From Spirochaetota bacterium (GTDB taxonomy: Bacteria > Spirochaetota > Spirochaetia > Treponematales > Rectinemataceae), in the NCBI GenBank assembly GCA_022711355.1, contig JAKLFE010000011.1, positions 1 through 64,000 on the forward strand: DNA of 64,000 nt. The letters are read 5' to 3'. Numbering within the stretch: the first letter of the stretch is position 1; the number at the start of each line of letters is the position of its first letter. The notes under the pieces were generated by a model that worked only from the letters and a program-made list of their open reading frames with translations, ran no database searches and was not told the origin of the DNA. Made by a program: the position numbers and the translations under genes. Of this stretch, positions 33,569 through 41,507 are shown piece after piece.

Positions 33569-35319
33569 GCTCCGACGGCCTTCCGGATCTCGGCCACGAT
33601 GGCGGAGGCCTTGGCCGCCGAGGCGGCGCGGGCCTCGGCGAGGCCGCCGGAGGCCTCGGTCCGGCAGAGGACGTAGTACTTGATCTTGGGCTCGGTGCCC
33701 GAGGGGCGGACCGTCACCATGGTCCCGTCCTCGAGGTACCATTGGAGGACGTCGCTCGGCGGCAGGTCGACCTTCTCGGCGGCGGCCTCGCGGCCCGGCT
33801 CCCAGGCCGCGCCGGCCTTGACGTCGCGGATCCGCGCGACGCGGATGCCGCCGAAGGAGGCCGGCTGGGCGCGGCGGTAGCCCTCCATGATGCCGCGCAT
33901 CGTGTCCATGCCCGTCGGCCCCTCGAAGTACTTGGAGACGCCGCGCTCCTCGTAAAGGCCGTGCTCGAGGTAGAGCTCGTCGAGGCGCTCGAGGAGGGAC
34001 TTGCCCTTGGAGCGCCAGTAGAGGGCGGCCTCGGCGGTCAGGGCCGCCGCCGAGATCCCGTCCTTGTCGCGGACCTCGTCCTCGACGAGGTGGCCGTAGC
34101 TCTCCTCGGTGCCGTAGACGAAGGTATAGCCCTTGCCGTCGGACTCGAAGCGGCGCATGAGGGCGGCGATCCACTTGAAGCCGGTGAGGCACTCGAACAT
34201 GGTCGCGCCGTACTTGGCCGCCACGCGCGACTGCAGGTCGGTGGTGACGATGCTCTTGATGCAGGCCGGCTTGGCCGGGAGGCGCCCGAGCTCCTTCATC
34301 GTGAGGAGGAGGTAGTCCAGGTGGAGGGCGCCGAGCTGGTTGCCGGTGACGAGGGAGAATCCGCCTGCGCCGTCGGGCACCGCGATGCCGAGCCGGTCGG
34401 CGTCGGGATCGGTGGCCATCACCACGTCGGCTCCCTCCTTCACGCCGAGCTCGATGGCGAGCTTGAGGGCGGCGGGCTCCTCGGGGTTGGGGAAGGAGAC
34501 CGTGGGGAAGGAGCCGTCGGGCTCGCGCTGCTCGGGCACGGTGGAGACCGCGAGGCCGAGCTCGCGCATGACCCGCTCGAAGTGCAGGGCCCCCGTGCCG
34601 TGCAGGGGGGTGTAGACGATCTTGACCTTGCCGCCCAGCTCCTTGATGAGCCCGGGGCGGAGGAGCTTGGACTTGACCATGGCGACGTAGGCCTCGTCGA
34701 CCTGGCGGTCGATCATGACCAGGAGGCCCGCGGCGAGGGCCTCGGCGCGGCCCATCGTCCTGACCTCGCTCACGGCGCCCACCATGGCGATGATGCCCTC
34801 GTCGTGGGGCGCTATCACCTGGGCGCCGTCGTTCCAGTAGGCCTTGTAGCCGTTGTACTTGGGCGGGTTGTGGCTCGCCGTGACCACGACGCCCGTGTCC
34901 GCGCCCAGGAGCCGGATCGCGAAGGAGAGCTCGGGCGTGGGCCTGAGCGAGCTGAAGAGGTAGGCCTTGACGCCGTTGGCGGCGAAGACCAGGGCGGCGG
35001 CCTCGGCGAACTCCGCCGAGCAGCGCCGGGAGTCGTAGGCGAGGCAGGCCGAGAGGGCCTTGCCGGGGAAGGCCTTCTTGAGGTAGTCGGCCATGCCCTG
35101 GGTCGCGCGGCTCACGACGAGGAGGTTCATGCGGTTGTAGCCCCCGCCGATCACCCCCCGCAGGCCGCCGGTCCCGAACTCGAGGTCGCGGTAGAAGCGG
35201 TCCTCGAGCTCCTTCCAGTCGCCGGCCTGGAGCAGGGACAGGACCTCGACGCGGAACGCGTGGTCGGTCTCCTTGGCTATATAGTCCGTGGCCCTTGCCT
35301 TGATAGCGTCGTGGTCCAT
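33565..35319 (-). CDS. phosphoglucomutase/phosphomannomutase (phosphohexomutase)
   Basis: 584 residues of the alpha-D-phosphohexomutase family, long form as in PgcA/Pgm2. N-terminal ELEDRFYRDLEFGTGGLRG, phosphoserine loop VVVTASHNPPKYNGYK, metal loop ATDPDADRLGIAV, sugar loop FGTEESYG-like (FVYGTEESYGHLV) and phosphate loop TVRPSGTEPKIKYY. It interconverts glucose-1- and glucose-6-phosphate, which would link glk and the UDPGP-type enzyme of this window. GAGGAGGGAGGG precedes ATG 35319. Confidence 0.94.
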   Translation of the reverse strand: MDHDAIKARATDYIAKETDHAFRVEVLSLLQAGDWKELEDRFYRDLEFGTGGLRGVIGGGYNRMNLLVVSRATQGMADYLKKAFPGKALSACLAYDSRRCSAEFAEAAALVFAANGVKAYLFSSLRPTPELSFAIRLLGADTGVVVTASHNPPKYNGYKAYWNDGAQVIAPHDEGIIAMVGAVSEVRTMGRAEALAAGLLVMIDRQVDEAYVAMVKSKLLRPGLIKELGGKVKIVYTPLHGTGALHFERVMRELGLAVSTVPEQREPDGSFPTVSFPNPEEPAALKLAIELGVKEGADVVMATDPDADRLGIAVPDGAGGFSLVTGNQLGALHLDYLLLTMKELGRLPAKPACIKSIVTTDLQSRVAAKYGATMFECLTGFKWIAALMRRFESDGKGYTFVYGTEESYGHLVEDEVRDKDGISAAALTAEAALYWRSKGKSLLERLDELYLEHGLYEERGVSKYFEGPTGMDTMRGIMEGYRRAQPASFGGIRVARIRDVKAGAAWEPGREAAAEKVDLPPSDVLQWYLEDGTMVTVRPSGTEPKIKYYVLCRTEASGGLAEARAASAAKASAIVAEIRKAVGA

Positions 35320-35396
35320 GCGCCCTCCCTCCTCGTCCTCTGCTTCGATTCTAGTGCCGATCGGCGCCCCCGGGTAGCCCGGCGGCGCGGGCCCGC

Positions 35397-36041
35397 TCAG
35401 AAGTAGCGCAGCATCTCCCCGGGCTCGGCGAGCACCGCGTCGGCCCCCGCCGCCCTGAGCTCGGCCTCGCCGCGGAAGCCCCAGGCCGCCCCGAGGGCCA
35501 GCATGCCGGCCGCGGCGGCCGTGCGCATGTCGACGTCGGAGTCGCCGAGGTAGGCCACCTCGGCGGGGGGGACGCCGAGGAGCCTCGCCGCGTCAAGGGC
35601 GGCGGCGGGATCGGGCTTGCGGGGGAAGCCGGGGCCCTCGCCGCGCACGAGGACGAAGGGGATCTCGGGGAAGAGCCCGGCGACGACCTTGGCCGTCAGG
35701 GCCTGGATCTTGTTCGAGAGCACCGCCATGGGCAGCCCCTCGCCCGCGAGGGCGGCCAGGAGCTCCCGGACTCCGGGGTAGGGGCGGGTCAGGTCGAAGC
35801 AGTGGGCCTCGTAATCGGCCGCCGACTCGGCCCGTAGCTCCTCGATGCGGGCCTCGGAGCGCTCGGAGGGGGGGAGGGCTTTGGTCACGAGATTGCGGAA
35901 GCCGTTGCCGACCATGAGCTTGTAGTCTCCCGCGCCGTGGACGGGGAAGCCCCGCCGGGCGAGGGAGCGATTGACCGCCGCGGAGATGTCCCCGATGGTG
36001 TCGGCCAAGGTTCCGTCGAGATCGAATATGGCTGCTTTCAT
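35397..36041 (-). CDS. HAD phosphatase, phosphoglycolate phosphatase-like
   Basis: 214 residues: AAIFDLDGTLADTIGDI (motif I), VLSNKIQALT (motif II), RKPDPAAALDAARLLG (motif III lysine) and YLGDSDVDMRTAAAAG (motif IV). The C1-cap with ALPPSER fits Gph/PpaX. Probably clears phosphoglycolate or a similar phosphate monoester. No Shine-Dalgarno is visible before ATG 36041, while CATACA lies 5 nt upstream on the coding strand; a leaderless start is possible but no -35 was found. The mutase gene follows after 77 nt. Confidence 0.88.
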   Translation of the reverse strand: MKAAIFDLDGTLADTIGDISAAVNRSLARRGFPVHGAGDYKLMVGNGFRNLVTKALPPSERSEARIEELRAESAADYEAHCFDLTRPYPGVRELLAALAGEGLPMAVLSNKIQALTAKVVAGLFPEIPFVLVRGEGPGFPRKPDPAAALDAARLLGVPPAEVAYLGDSDVDMRTAAAAGMLALGAAWGFRGEAELRAAGADAVLAEPGEMLRYF

Positions 36042-36123
36042 TCGCGTGTATGGCCGCCGCGCGGGGCGCTTTCCGCGGGCGCGGCGGGGAGGGTAGTATC
36101 GCCGAAGGGGACGAGGAGCGTCA

Positions 36124-36948
36124 ATGAGTGGGAAGGATAGGGCTGCGGCGAGGGGGGAGGGGGCGTTCCGCGAGCGCTACCGCGCCCTCTACGGCGAGCG
36201 TTGGGCGATGCTCGAGTCGGCCCTGGGCTCCCCTCCCGACTCGGTGGCCTTCCGCGCCGCGCCCGGCTCCGAGCCCTACTACCTCGACTCGGCCTCGGTC
36301 TTCGCGGCGGGCGCGCTCGACCTGGGCGCGCCCGCCGGCCCCGAGGGCGAGGCCCTCCCGGTCCTCGACGCCTGCGCGGCGCCGGGGGGCAAGAGCCTCG
36401 TCCTGGCCTCGCGCCTCCCCCCCGGCTCCCGCCTCGTCGCGAACGAGCTCTCGGCCGATAGGCGGCGCAGGCTGGCCGCGGTCCTCGACCGCCATCTCCC
36501 GCCCGAGCTCCGCGCCCGGGTCGATATCCGGGGAAGCGACGCCGCCGCCCTCTGCCGGCGCCTGCCGGCGGCCTTCGGGGCCATCCTCCTCGACGCGCCC
36601 TGCTCGAGCGAGCGCCACGTCCTGGCCGATCCGGCCGCCCTGGCCGAGTGGAGCCCGGCTAGGACGCGGAACCTCGCCGCCCGCCAGTGGGCCCTCCTCT
36701 CCTCGGCCTTCATCATGCTCGCCCCGGGCGGCTGCCTCGTCTATTCCACCTGCTCCCTCTCCCCCGAGGAGAACGAGCAGGTCGCGGCGCGGCTGGCGGC
36801 CAAGGCGGGGGCCGAGGCGGTCTTCGAGGAGCTCCGCGAGCCGCGGGCCGAGCGCCTCGGCCGCGGCCTCATCTTCCTCCCGGACGCTGCCGGCGGGGCC
36901 GGCCCCCTGTACGTCTGCAGGGTACAGAAGGCCCCCTCCCGGGCTTAG
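36124..36948 (+). CDS. NOL1/NOP2/Sun-type RNA cytosine-C5 methyltransferase
   Basis: 274 residues, catalytic domain only (no NusB-like or PUA-like region). SAM motif I VLDACAAPGGKSL, motif IV DAPCSSERH with the release cysteine, and motif VI VYSTCSLSPEENEQV with the catalytic cysteine. Methylates cytosine in rRNA or tRNA. GAGGAG at 36111-36116 supports ATG 36124. TAGTAT (36093-36098) with a weak TTTCCG -35 is the likely promoter. The stop overlaps the convergent gene by 4 nt. Confidence 0.9.
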   Translation: MSGKDRAAARGEGAFRERYRALYGERWAMLESALGSPPDSVAFRAAPGSEPYYLDSASVFAAGALDLGAPAGPEGEALPVLDACAAPGGKSLVLASRLPPGSRLVANELSADRRRRLAAVLDRHLPPELRARVDIRGSDAAALCRRLPAAFGAILLDAPCSSERHVLADPAALAEWSPARTRNLAARQWALLSSAFIMLAPGGCLVYSTCSLSPEENEQVAARLAAKAGAEAVFEELREPRAERLGRGLIFLPDAAGGAGPLYVCRVQKAPSRA

Positions 36949-37292
36949 CCGGCCGGCTGGTCGAGGTCGGCGTCCTTGCCGCCGAGCTTGCGGAAGCGCC
37001 CCTCCTTCTCCTCGATGGCCCGTTCCGTATCGCGGATCCTACCTATGAGGTCGCGGACGGCCGGGGACTCGGCGGAGAGGCTCTTCTGGCCTTTCTCCGC
37101 GAAGGTGGCGTAGACCTCGGCCCCGAGCTGGGCGCTGAGCTTCTCGACCTGGCTCCGGTACTGGATGATCTCGACCTTGAGGACCCCCATCTCGCCCCAG
37201 ACCTGGGCCTGGGTCCCCGCCTTCGAGACCGCCTCCCGCGAGGCCGCGATGCCCCGGTTCATCAGATCCTGGATCTTTTCGGAGAGCGTCAT
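36945..37292 (-). CDS. small helical protein, coiled-coil prediction
   Basis: 115 residues, all-helical: an amphipathic helix (MTLSEKIQDLMNRGIAAS), then heptad-rich segments around VLKVEIIQYRSQVEKLSAQLGAEVYATF and IGRIRDTERAIEEKEGRF. No membrane segment or cysteine. I do not recognise a named family. GAGGAGG lies upstream of ATG 37292. It is divergent from nrdR, and tail-to-tail with the methyltransferase gene. Confidence 0.7.
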   Translation of the reverse strand: MTLSEKIQDLMNRGIAASREAVSKAGTQAQVWGEMGVLKVEIIQYRSQVEKLSAQLGAEVYATFAEKGQKSLSAESPAVRDLIGRIRDTERAIEEKEGRFRKLGGKDADLDQPAG

Positions 37293-37414
37293 GTCCTTGA
37301 GCCTCCTCGCCTTGCTCCCACTCTAGCGCGGATCCTGGCCTCGAGCCAGCTTTTCCCGCTCCGATATGCCCGGGTCGCTTCCTCGCGGCGGGCTAAAAAA
37401 ACGCGGACTCCGCC

Positions 37415-37443
37415 TTGACAGATGGGGCAATACCTACTATATC
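37415..37443 (+). promoter_or_regulatory. promoter of the nrdR-nrdD operon
   Basis: Perfect TTGACA (37415-37420), 17-bp spacer, TATATC (37438-37443). The -10 box lies inside the first NrdR box. Confidence 0.65.
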
Positions 37444-37480
37444 CTGTAGTCGTCATAGGAAATCCCGCTATCTATAGCGG
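37434..37480. promoter_or_regulatory. pair of NrdR boxes
   Basis: Box 1 at 37434-37449 (core aCTATAT..tG) covers the -10. Box 2 at 37465-37480 is CCGCTAT-CT-ATAGCGG, whose core CTATCTATAG differs in one base from the NrdR consensus CwATATATwG. Their starts are 31 bp apart, the three-turn spacing known for NrdR operators. Binding should block the promoter when ATP/dATP levels are high. Confidence 0.8.
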
Positions 37481-37515
37481 CGTCGAAAAAAGACCGATAC
37501 TAAATCAGGTGCTAT

Positions 37516-38028
37516 ATGCGTTGTCCCCACTGCGGCAGCCTCGACGACAAGGTCATCGATTCTCGCACTCTCGCCAACGGCGAGAGCATCAGGCGCCGCC
37601 GCGAATGCCTCTCCTGCGGCCTGCGCTTCACGAGCTACGAGCGGATCGAGGAGAAGCCCCTCATGGTCGAGAAGCGCGACGGCCGCCGCGAGCCCTTCGA
37701 GCGGGCCAAGCTCGAGCGGGGCATCATCCGCGCCCTCGAGAAGCGACCCGTCTCCCAGCTCAGCATCGAGAACCTGGTCAACGAGGTCGAAGACGAGGCC
37801 GCGCTCAAGGGAAAGGGCGCGAACGAGATCTCGAGCGCCGAGCTCGGGGAGATGGTGCTCAGGCGCCTGTTCGGCATCGACCGCGTTGCCTACGTGCGTT
37901 TCGCCTCGGTGTACCGCAAGTTCGAGACCATGGACGAGTTCTTGAAGGAGATCGAGCACCTCGCCTCGGCGCCGCCAGCGGCGGAGCCGGAGGCCGGGGC
38001 GGCTCCGAAGGGCGGGATCGATGTCTGA
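37516..38028 (+). CDS. nrdR: transcriptional repressor NrdR
   Basis: 170 residues. N-terminal zinc ribbon with Cys3, Cys6, Cys31, Cys34 (CPHC...CLSC) and the DSRTLANGESIRRRRECLSCGLRFTSYE-type wording broken here into DSR, RRRREC and RFTSYER motifs; then an ATP-cone (about 49-139, VEKRDGRREPFERAKLERGI). It senses dATP/ATP and represses ribonucleotide reductase operons. The C-terminal 20 residues are Ala/Pro-rich. AGG lies 7 nt before ATG 37516. The stop overlaps the nrdD start by 8 nt, and two NrdR boxes upstream predict autoregulation. Confidence 0.95.
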   Translation: MRCPHCGSLDDKVIDSRTLANGESIRRRRECLSCGLRFTSYERIEEKPLMVEKRDGRREPFERAKLERGIIRALEKRPVSQLSIENLVNEVEDEAALKGKGANEISSAELGEMVLRRLFGIDRVAYVRFASVYRKFETMDEFLKEIEHLASAPPAAEPEAGAAPKGGIDV

Positions 38029-40138
38029 GCAGCAGTTTTTCCCCGAGTGGAAGGCCTTCCTCGGCGAGGAGGGCTCCTCCGGGCCGGTGCGGCAGGTGGC
38101 CAAGCGCTCGGGCGAGGTGCAGCGCTACGACCGCGCCAAGATCGCCGCGGCCATCGGCAAGGCCTTCGACGCGGTCCTGCTCCGGGGTGCCGAGGCCGAG
38201 GCCGCCCCGGCCCGGGCGGCGCGGGTCGAGGCCGTCGTCGCCTCGGTCGAGTCGCGCCTTCGCGAGCTCATGGCCGCCCGGCACCCCAACTCGATCCCCG
38301 CCATCGAGGAGATACAGGACCTGGCCGAGGACTGCCTCATCGCCGCGGGCGAGGCCAGGGCCGCCAAGGCCTACATCCTCTACCGGGCCAAGCACGAGGC
38401 GATGCGCGACGCCGCCCGCCTCACCCTCGATATCAATACGACGATGGACGGCTACCTCTCCCAGGCCGACTGGCGCGTGAAGGAGAACGCCAACGTCAAC
38501 TACTCCCTCGGCGGCCTCATCCTCCACAACTCCGGCACCGTGACCGCCAACTACTGGCTGCGGAACATCTACCCCGAGGAGATCGCGGCCGCCCACCGCG
38601 AGGCCGACTTCCACATCCACGACCTGTCCATGTTCTCCGGCTACTGCGCGGGCTGGTCGCTCCGCCAGCTCATCGCCGAGGGCCTCGGGGGCATCCCCGA
38701 CAAGATCAGCTCCAAGCCCGCCTCCCACCTCTCCACCCTCGTGCAGCAGATGGTGAACTTCCTCGGCGTCCTCCAGAACGAGTGGGCGGGGGCCCAGGCC
38801 CTCTCCTCCTTCGACACCTACCTCGCCCCCTTCGTGCGCAAGGACGCGTTGGGCGAAGCCGAGGTCCGCCAGTGCATGCAGAGCTTCCTCTTCGGCGTCA
38901 ACACGCCCTCCCGCTGGGGCAGCCAGGCGCCCTTCACCAACGTCACCCTCGACTGGGTCTGCCCCGCCGACCTGCGGGACAAGGAGGCCGTGGTCGGCGG
39001 CAAGGGGACGGGCTTCACCTACGGCGAATGCCAGCCCGAGATGGACAGGGTGAACAAGGTCCTCATCGAGCTCATGATCGAGGGCGACGCCGAGGGCCGC
39101 GGCTTCGCCTACCCCATACCCACCTACAACGTGACCAAGGACTTCGACTGGGATTCGCCCAACGCGCGCCTCCTGTTCGAGATGACGGCGAAGTACGGCA
39201 CCCCCTACTTCCAGAATTTCGTGAGCTCCGACCTCGACCCCGGCGACGTGCGCTCCATGTGCTGCCGCCTCCAGCTGGACAAGCGCGAGCTGCGCAAGCG
39301 GGGAGGGGGCCTGTTCGGCTCCGACGAGCTGACCGGCAGCATCGGCGTCGTGACGGTCAACCTCCCGCGCCTGGGCTACCTCGCCCGCGGCCGCGCCGAC
39401 TTCTACTCGCGGCTCGACCGCCTCATGGACCTGGCCGCCCGCTCCCTGGCCATCAAGCGCAAGGTCATCACCCGCCTCCTCGAGGGCGGCCTGTTCCCCT
39501 ACACCAGGCGCTACCTCGGGAGCTTCAACAACCACTTCAACACGATCGGGCTGGTCGGCATGCACGAGTGCTGCCTGAACTTCCTCGGCGGGGGCATCGA
39601 GACCGCCGAGGGACGGGCCTTCGCCCTCGAGGTCCTCGCCCACATGCGCGGCCGCCTCGCCGAGTACCAGGTGGCGACGGGGGACCTGTTCAACCTCGAG
39701 GCGACGCCCGCCGAGTCGACGAGCTACCGCCTGGCCAAGCACGACCGGGAGCGCTGGCCCGACATCGCCGCCTCGGGCGGCCAGGGCTCCGAGCCCTACT
39801 ACACGAACTCGACCCAGCTCCCCGTGGGCCGCACCGAGGACCTCTTCGAGGCCCTCGACCACCAGGAGGAGCTCCAGGCCTCCTACACGGGCGGCACGGT
39901 CTTCCACGCCTTCCTCGGCGAGGCCCCCGAGGACTGGCGGGCCGTGCGCGACCTGGTCAAGGCCGTCGCCGCGAGCTACCGCGTGCCCTACTACACCATA
40001 TCGCCCACCTTCTCCGTCTGCCCCGTCCACGGCTACCTCGCCGGGGAGCAGTGGAACTGCCCCAAGTGCAAGGCCGAGGCGGAGGAGCGGATCCGGGCCG
40101 AGATCAGGAAGCTCGAGGCCGAGCTCGCCGCGGTTTGA
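38021..40138 (+). CDS. nrdD: class III ribonucleotide reductase, catalytic chain lacking the glycyl-radical segment
   Basis: 705 residues. One N-terminal ATP-cone (about 22-125), then the NrdD ten-stranded barrel with Cys209 in SGYCAGWSLRQL and Cys414-Cys415 in RSMCCRLQLDKREL at the active-site region, and VTVNLPRLGYL. The C-terminal zinc motif CPVHGYLAGEQWNCPKC has Cys667, Cys680, Cys683. In the family this motif is followed within about ten residues by TEVYSRVVGYxRPV, the glycyl-radical site. Here the chain ends after 22 more residues that form a helix with Ile691, Ile695, Leu698, Leu702, and the glycyl motif is in the next gene. Alone it should be inactive. It reduces NTPs to dNTPs anaerobically. 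Confidence 0.93.
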   Translation: MSEQQFFPEWKAFLGEEGSSGPVRQVAKRSGEVQRYDRAKIAAAIGKAFDAVLLRGAEAEAAPARAARVEAVVASVESRLRELMAARHPNSIPAIEEIQDLAEDCLIAAGEARAAKAYILYRAKHEAMRDAARLTLDINTTMDGYLSQADWRVKENANVNYSLGGLILHNSGTVTANYWLRNIYPEEIAAAHREADFHIHDLSMFSGYCAGWSLRQLIAEGLGGIPDKISSKPASHLSTLVQQMVNFLGVLQNEWAGAQALSSFDTYLAPFVRKDALGEAEVRQCMQSFLFGVNTPSRWGSQAPFTNVTLDWVCPADLRDKEAVVGGKGTGFTYGECQPEMDRVNKVLIELMIEGDAEGRGFAYPIPTYNVTKDFDWDSPNARLLFEMTAKYGTPYFQNFVSSDLDPGDVRSMCCRLQLDKRELRKRGGGLFGSDELTGSIGVVTVNLPRLGYLARGRADFYSRLDRLMDLAARSLAIKRKVITRLLEGGLFPYTRRYLGSFNNHFNTIGLVGMHECCLNFLGGGIETAEGRAFALEVLAHMRGRLAEYQVATGDLFNLEATPAESTSYRLAKHDRERWPDIAASGGQGSEPYYTNSTQLPVGRTEDLFEALDHQEELQASYTGGTVFHAFLGEAPEDWRAVRDLVKAVAASYRVPYYTISPTFSVCPVHGYLAGEQWNCPKCKAEAEERIRAEIRKLEAELAAV

Positions 40139-40229
40139 CGCCAAGAAGACTGGGAACATAAAGGGGAGGAAGATGACGGAACGGGAGAGGATCGAGGCGC
40201 GGATCGCCGAGCTCGAGGGGGAGCTCGCC
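40085..40229 (+). repeat. related 45-bp helix-coding segments flanking the nrdD split
   Basis: Bases 40085-40129 (NrdD residues 689-703) and 40185-40229 (residues 5-19 of the next protein) match at 33 of 45 positions and 10 of 15 residues by hand count. Shared residues are ERI...I..LE.ELA with a 4-3-4 hydrophobic pattern. The segments are direct, 100 bp apart. Confidence 0.7.
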
Positions 40230-40721
40230 CGCGCGGAGGGCAGGCCCACGGAGGTCTACAGCCGGATCGTCGGCTACTACCGCCCCGTGCGGAACTGGAA
40301 CGCCGGCAAGCGCGCGGAGTACGCGGAGCGCCTGGCCTTCTCCATGCCGAGGCTCGGCCAGGCCCGGGGCCAGGCAGCCGTCGAGGCGAGGCCCGCCCCG
40401 GCCGAGCCCGCGGCCCCGGCCGAGGCAGCCCCGGCGCCCTCCTCGCCGAGGGAGCCGGCGAGGGCCGAGCCGGGGAAGGGCTACCTCGTCTTCACGCGGG
40501 CCGCCTGCCCGAACTGCCCCCCCGTCAAGAACTACGTCGTCGGCTCGGGCCTCCCCGCCACCTTCGTCGACGTGGACCTGGCCGAGGGCCTCGAGCTGGC
40601 GCGCCGCCACGGCGTCCTCTCGACGCCGACGGTCCTGGGCCTCGACGCCGAGGGCCGGGAGCTCTTCCGCGCCCTCGACCTCGGCCAGCTCAAGGCCGGC
40701 CTCGGCGCGGCCAGGGCCTAG
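40173..40721 (+). CDS. glycyl-radical domain fused to a redoxin domain (detached NrdD C-terminus)
   Basis: 182 residues in three parts. 1-23: heptad helix (Ile7, Ile11, Leu14, Leu18). 26-58: TEVYSRIVGYYRPVRNWNAG, the NrdD glycyl-radical loop with Gly34, followed by KRAEYAERLAF as in the NrdD C-terminus. 60-100: Ala/Pro linker. 101-182: glutaredoxin/NrdH-like domain with Cys112-Pro-Asn-Cys115 and the cis-proline motif STPTV (Pro152). AGGGGAGGA at 40162-40170 shows it is translated independently, 34 nt after nrdD. It is expected to insert Gly34 into the NrdD barrel, be activated by NrdG, and supply reducing equivalents through its own CPNC. A class III enzyme using redoxin in place of formate is known (NrdD2 group); this fusion is not one I know. 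Confidence 0.88.
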   Translation: MTERERIEARIAELEGELARAEGRPTEVYSRIVGYYRPVRNWNAGKRAEYAERLAFSMPRLGQARGQAAVEARPAPAEPAAPAEAAPAPSSPREPARAEPGKGYLVFTRAACPNCPPVKNYVVGSGLPATFVDVDLAEGLELARRHGVLSTPTVLGLDAEGRELFRALDLGQLKAGLGAARA

Positions 40722-40735
40722 GCCGGGGCCGCGCG

Positions 40736-41440
40736 ATGGACGATCGCGTGGCCTTCCGCAAGACGAGCCTCGTCGACTTCCCGGGCCGGGTCGCCGCCGT
40801 CCTCTTCTTCCCCGGCTGCGACTTCGCCTGCCCCTACTGCCATAACGCGGGCCTCGTCGACCCGGCGAGGGCGGAGGGGGAGCTCGACGAGCTGGGGGAG
40901 TTCTACGCCCACCTGGACCGCCGCCGGGCCGTGCTCTCCGGGGCCGTCCTCTCCGGCGGCGAGCCCCTCCTCCGGGCCGACCTTCCCAAGGTCGCCGCGG
41001 CCCTCCGCGCCCGCGGACTCGCGGTAAAGCTGGACACGAACGGCTCCTTCCCCGGGCGCATCGAGGAGGTCCGGCCCGACTACGTGGCCCTCGACCTCAA
41101 GACCGCCCCCGCGGCCTACGCCCGGGTGGCGCCCTCGCTCCCCGGGGCGGGCGAGCGGGCCCTCGAATCGCTCCGCCTCCTCCGCGCCCTCGCGGCCGAG
41201 GGCCGGCTCGAGTTCGAGGTTCGCATAACCTGCGCCCCTGGCGTCCTCGAGCCCGGGGACCTCGCCGCCCTCGCCGAGGAGCTCGAGGCGGGGGACCGGG
41301 TCGTCCTCCAGGCCTTCCGCCCCGGGGGCTGCCTCGACCCGGCCTGGGACTCCCTCGCTCCCTACTCGCCCGCGGAGATGGAATCATTCCGGGAGGCGAT
41401 CGCCCGGAGCGCCCCCGGCGCGCGGATCCGCGGGCCCTGA
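40736..41440 (+). CDS. nrdG: anaerobic ribonucleotide reductase activating protein (radical SAM)
   Basis: 234 residues. Radical SAM cluster motif Cys28-x3-Cys32-x2-Cys35 (CDFACPYC) after KTSLVDFPGRVAAVLFFPG, the NrdG/PFL-activase opening. GAVLSGGEPLL (GGE motif), KLDTNGSFP and LDLKTAP follow. It uses SAM and a [4Fe-4S] cluster to generate the glycyl radical; here the target Gly34 lies on the small glycyl-radical/redoxin protein encoded 14 nt upstream. The sequence is of the longer NrdG type (about 230 residues) found with NrdD2. Last gene of the nrd operon. Confidence 0.94.
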   Translation: MDDRVAFRKTSLVDFPGRVAAVLFFPGCDFACPYCHNAGLVDPARAEGELDELGEFYAHLDRRRAVLSGAVLSGGEPLLRADLPKVAAALRARGLAVKLDTNGSFPGRIEEVRPDYVALDLKTAPAAYARVAPSLPGAGERALESLRLLRALAAEGRLEFEVRITCAPGVLEPGDLAALAEELEAGDRVVLQAFRPGGCLDPAWDSLAPYSPAEMESFREAIARSAPGARIRGP

Positions 41441-41471
41441 TCCGCCCGGCCGCGCCTCGCCGGCCGCCCCA

Positions 41472-41500
41472 TTGCCAGAGCGGCCTCGCGGCCCTAGTAT
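41472..41500 (+). promoter_or_regulatory. leaderless-type promoter of lhr
   Basis: TTGCCA (41472-41477), 17-bp spacer, TAGTAT (41495-41500). Seven bases separate the -10 from GTG 41508. The TTG of the -35 box is in frame with lhr and can be mistaken for its start codon. Confidence 0.65.
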
Positions 41501-41507
41501 CCTCTGC

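Noticed and set aside
32927..34192. Longer exonuclease protein with an extra N-terminal domain
   Set aside because: The upstream part is Arg/Gly-rich antisense-frame sequence of the mutase gene; GTG 33568 fits the fold and overlaps the stop.
40130..40180. Frameshift or sequencing error splitting nrdD
   Set aside because: Both ends carry extra helix sequence absent in single-chain NrdD, the second gene has a strong Shine-Dalgarno 2 nt or more before its ATG, and 34 nt separate stop and start; one indel cannot restore the normal CPxCG-TEVYSR junction.
41472..41507. TTG 41472 as lhr start
   Set aside because: It is the -35 hexamer of a well-spaced promoter and adds residues unlike Lhr.
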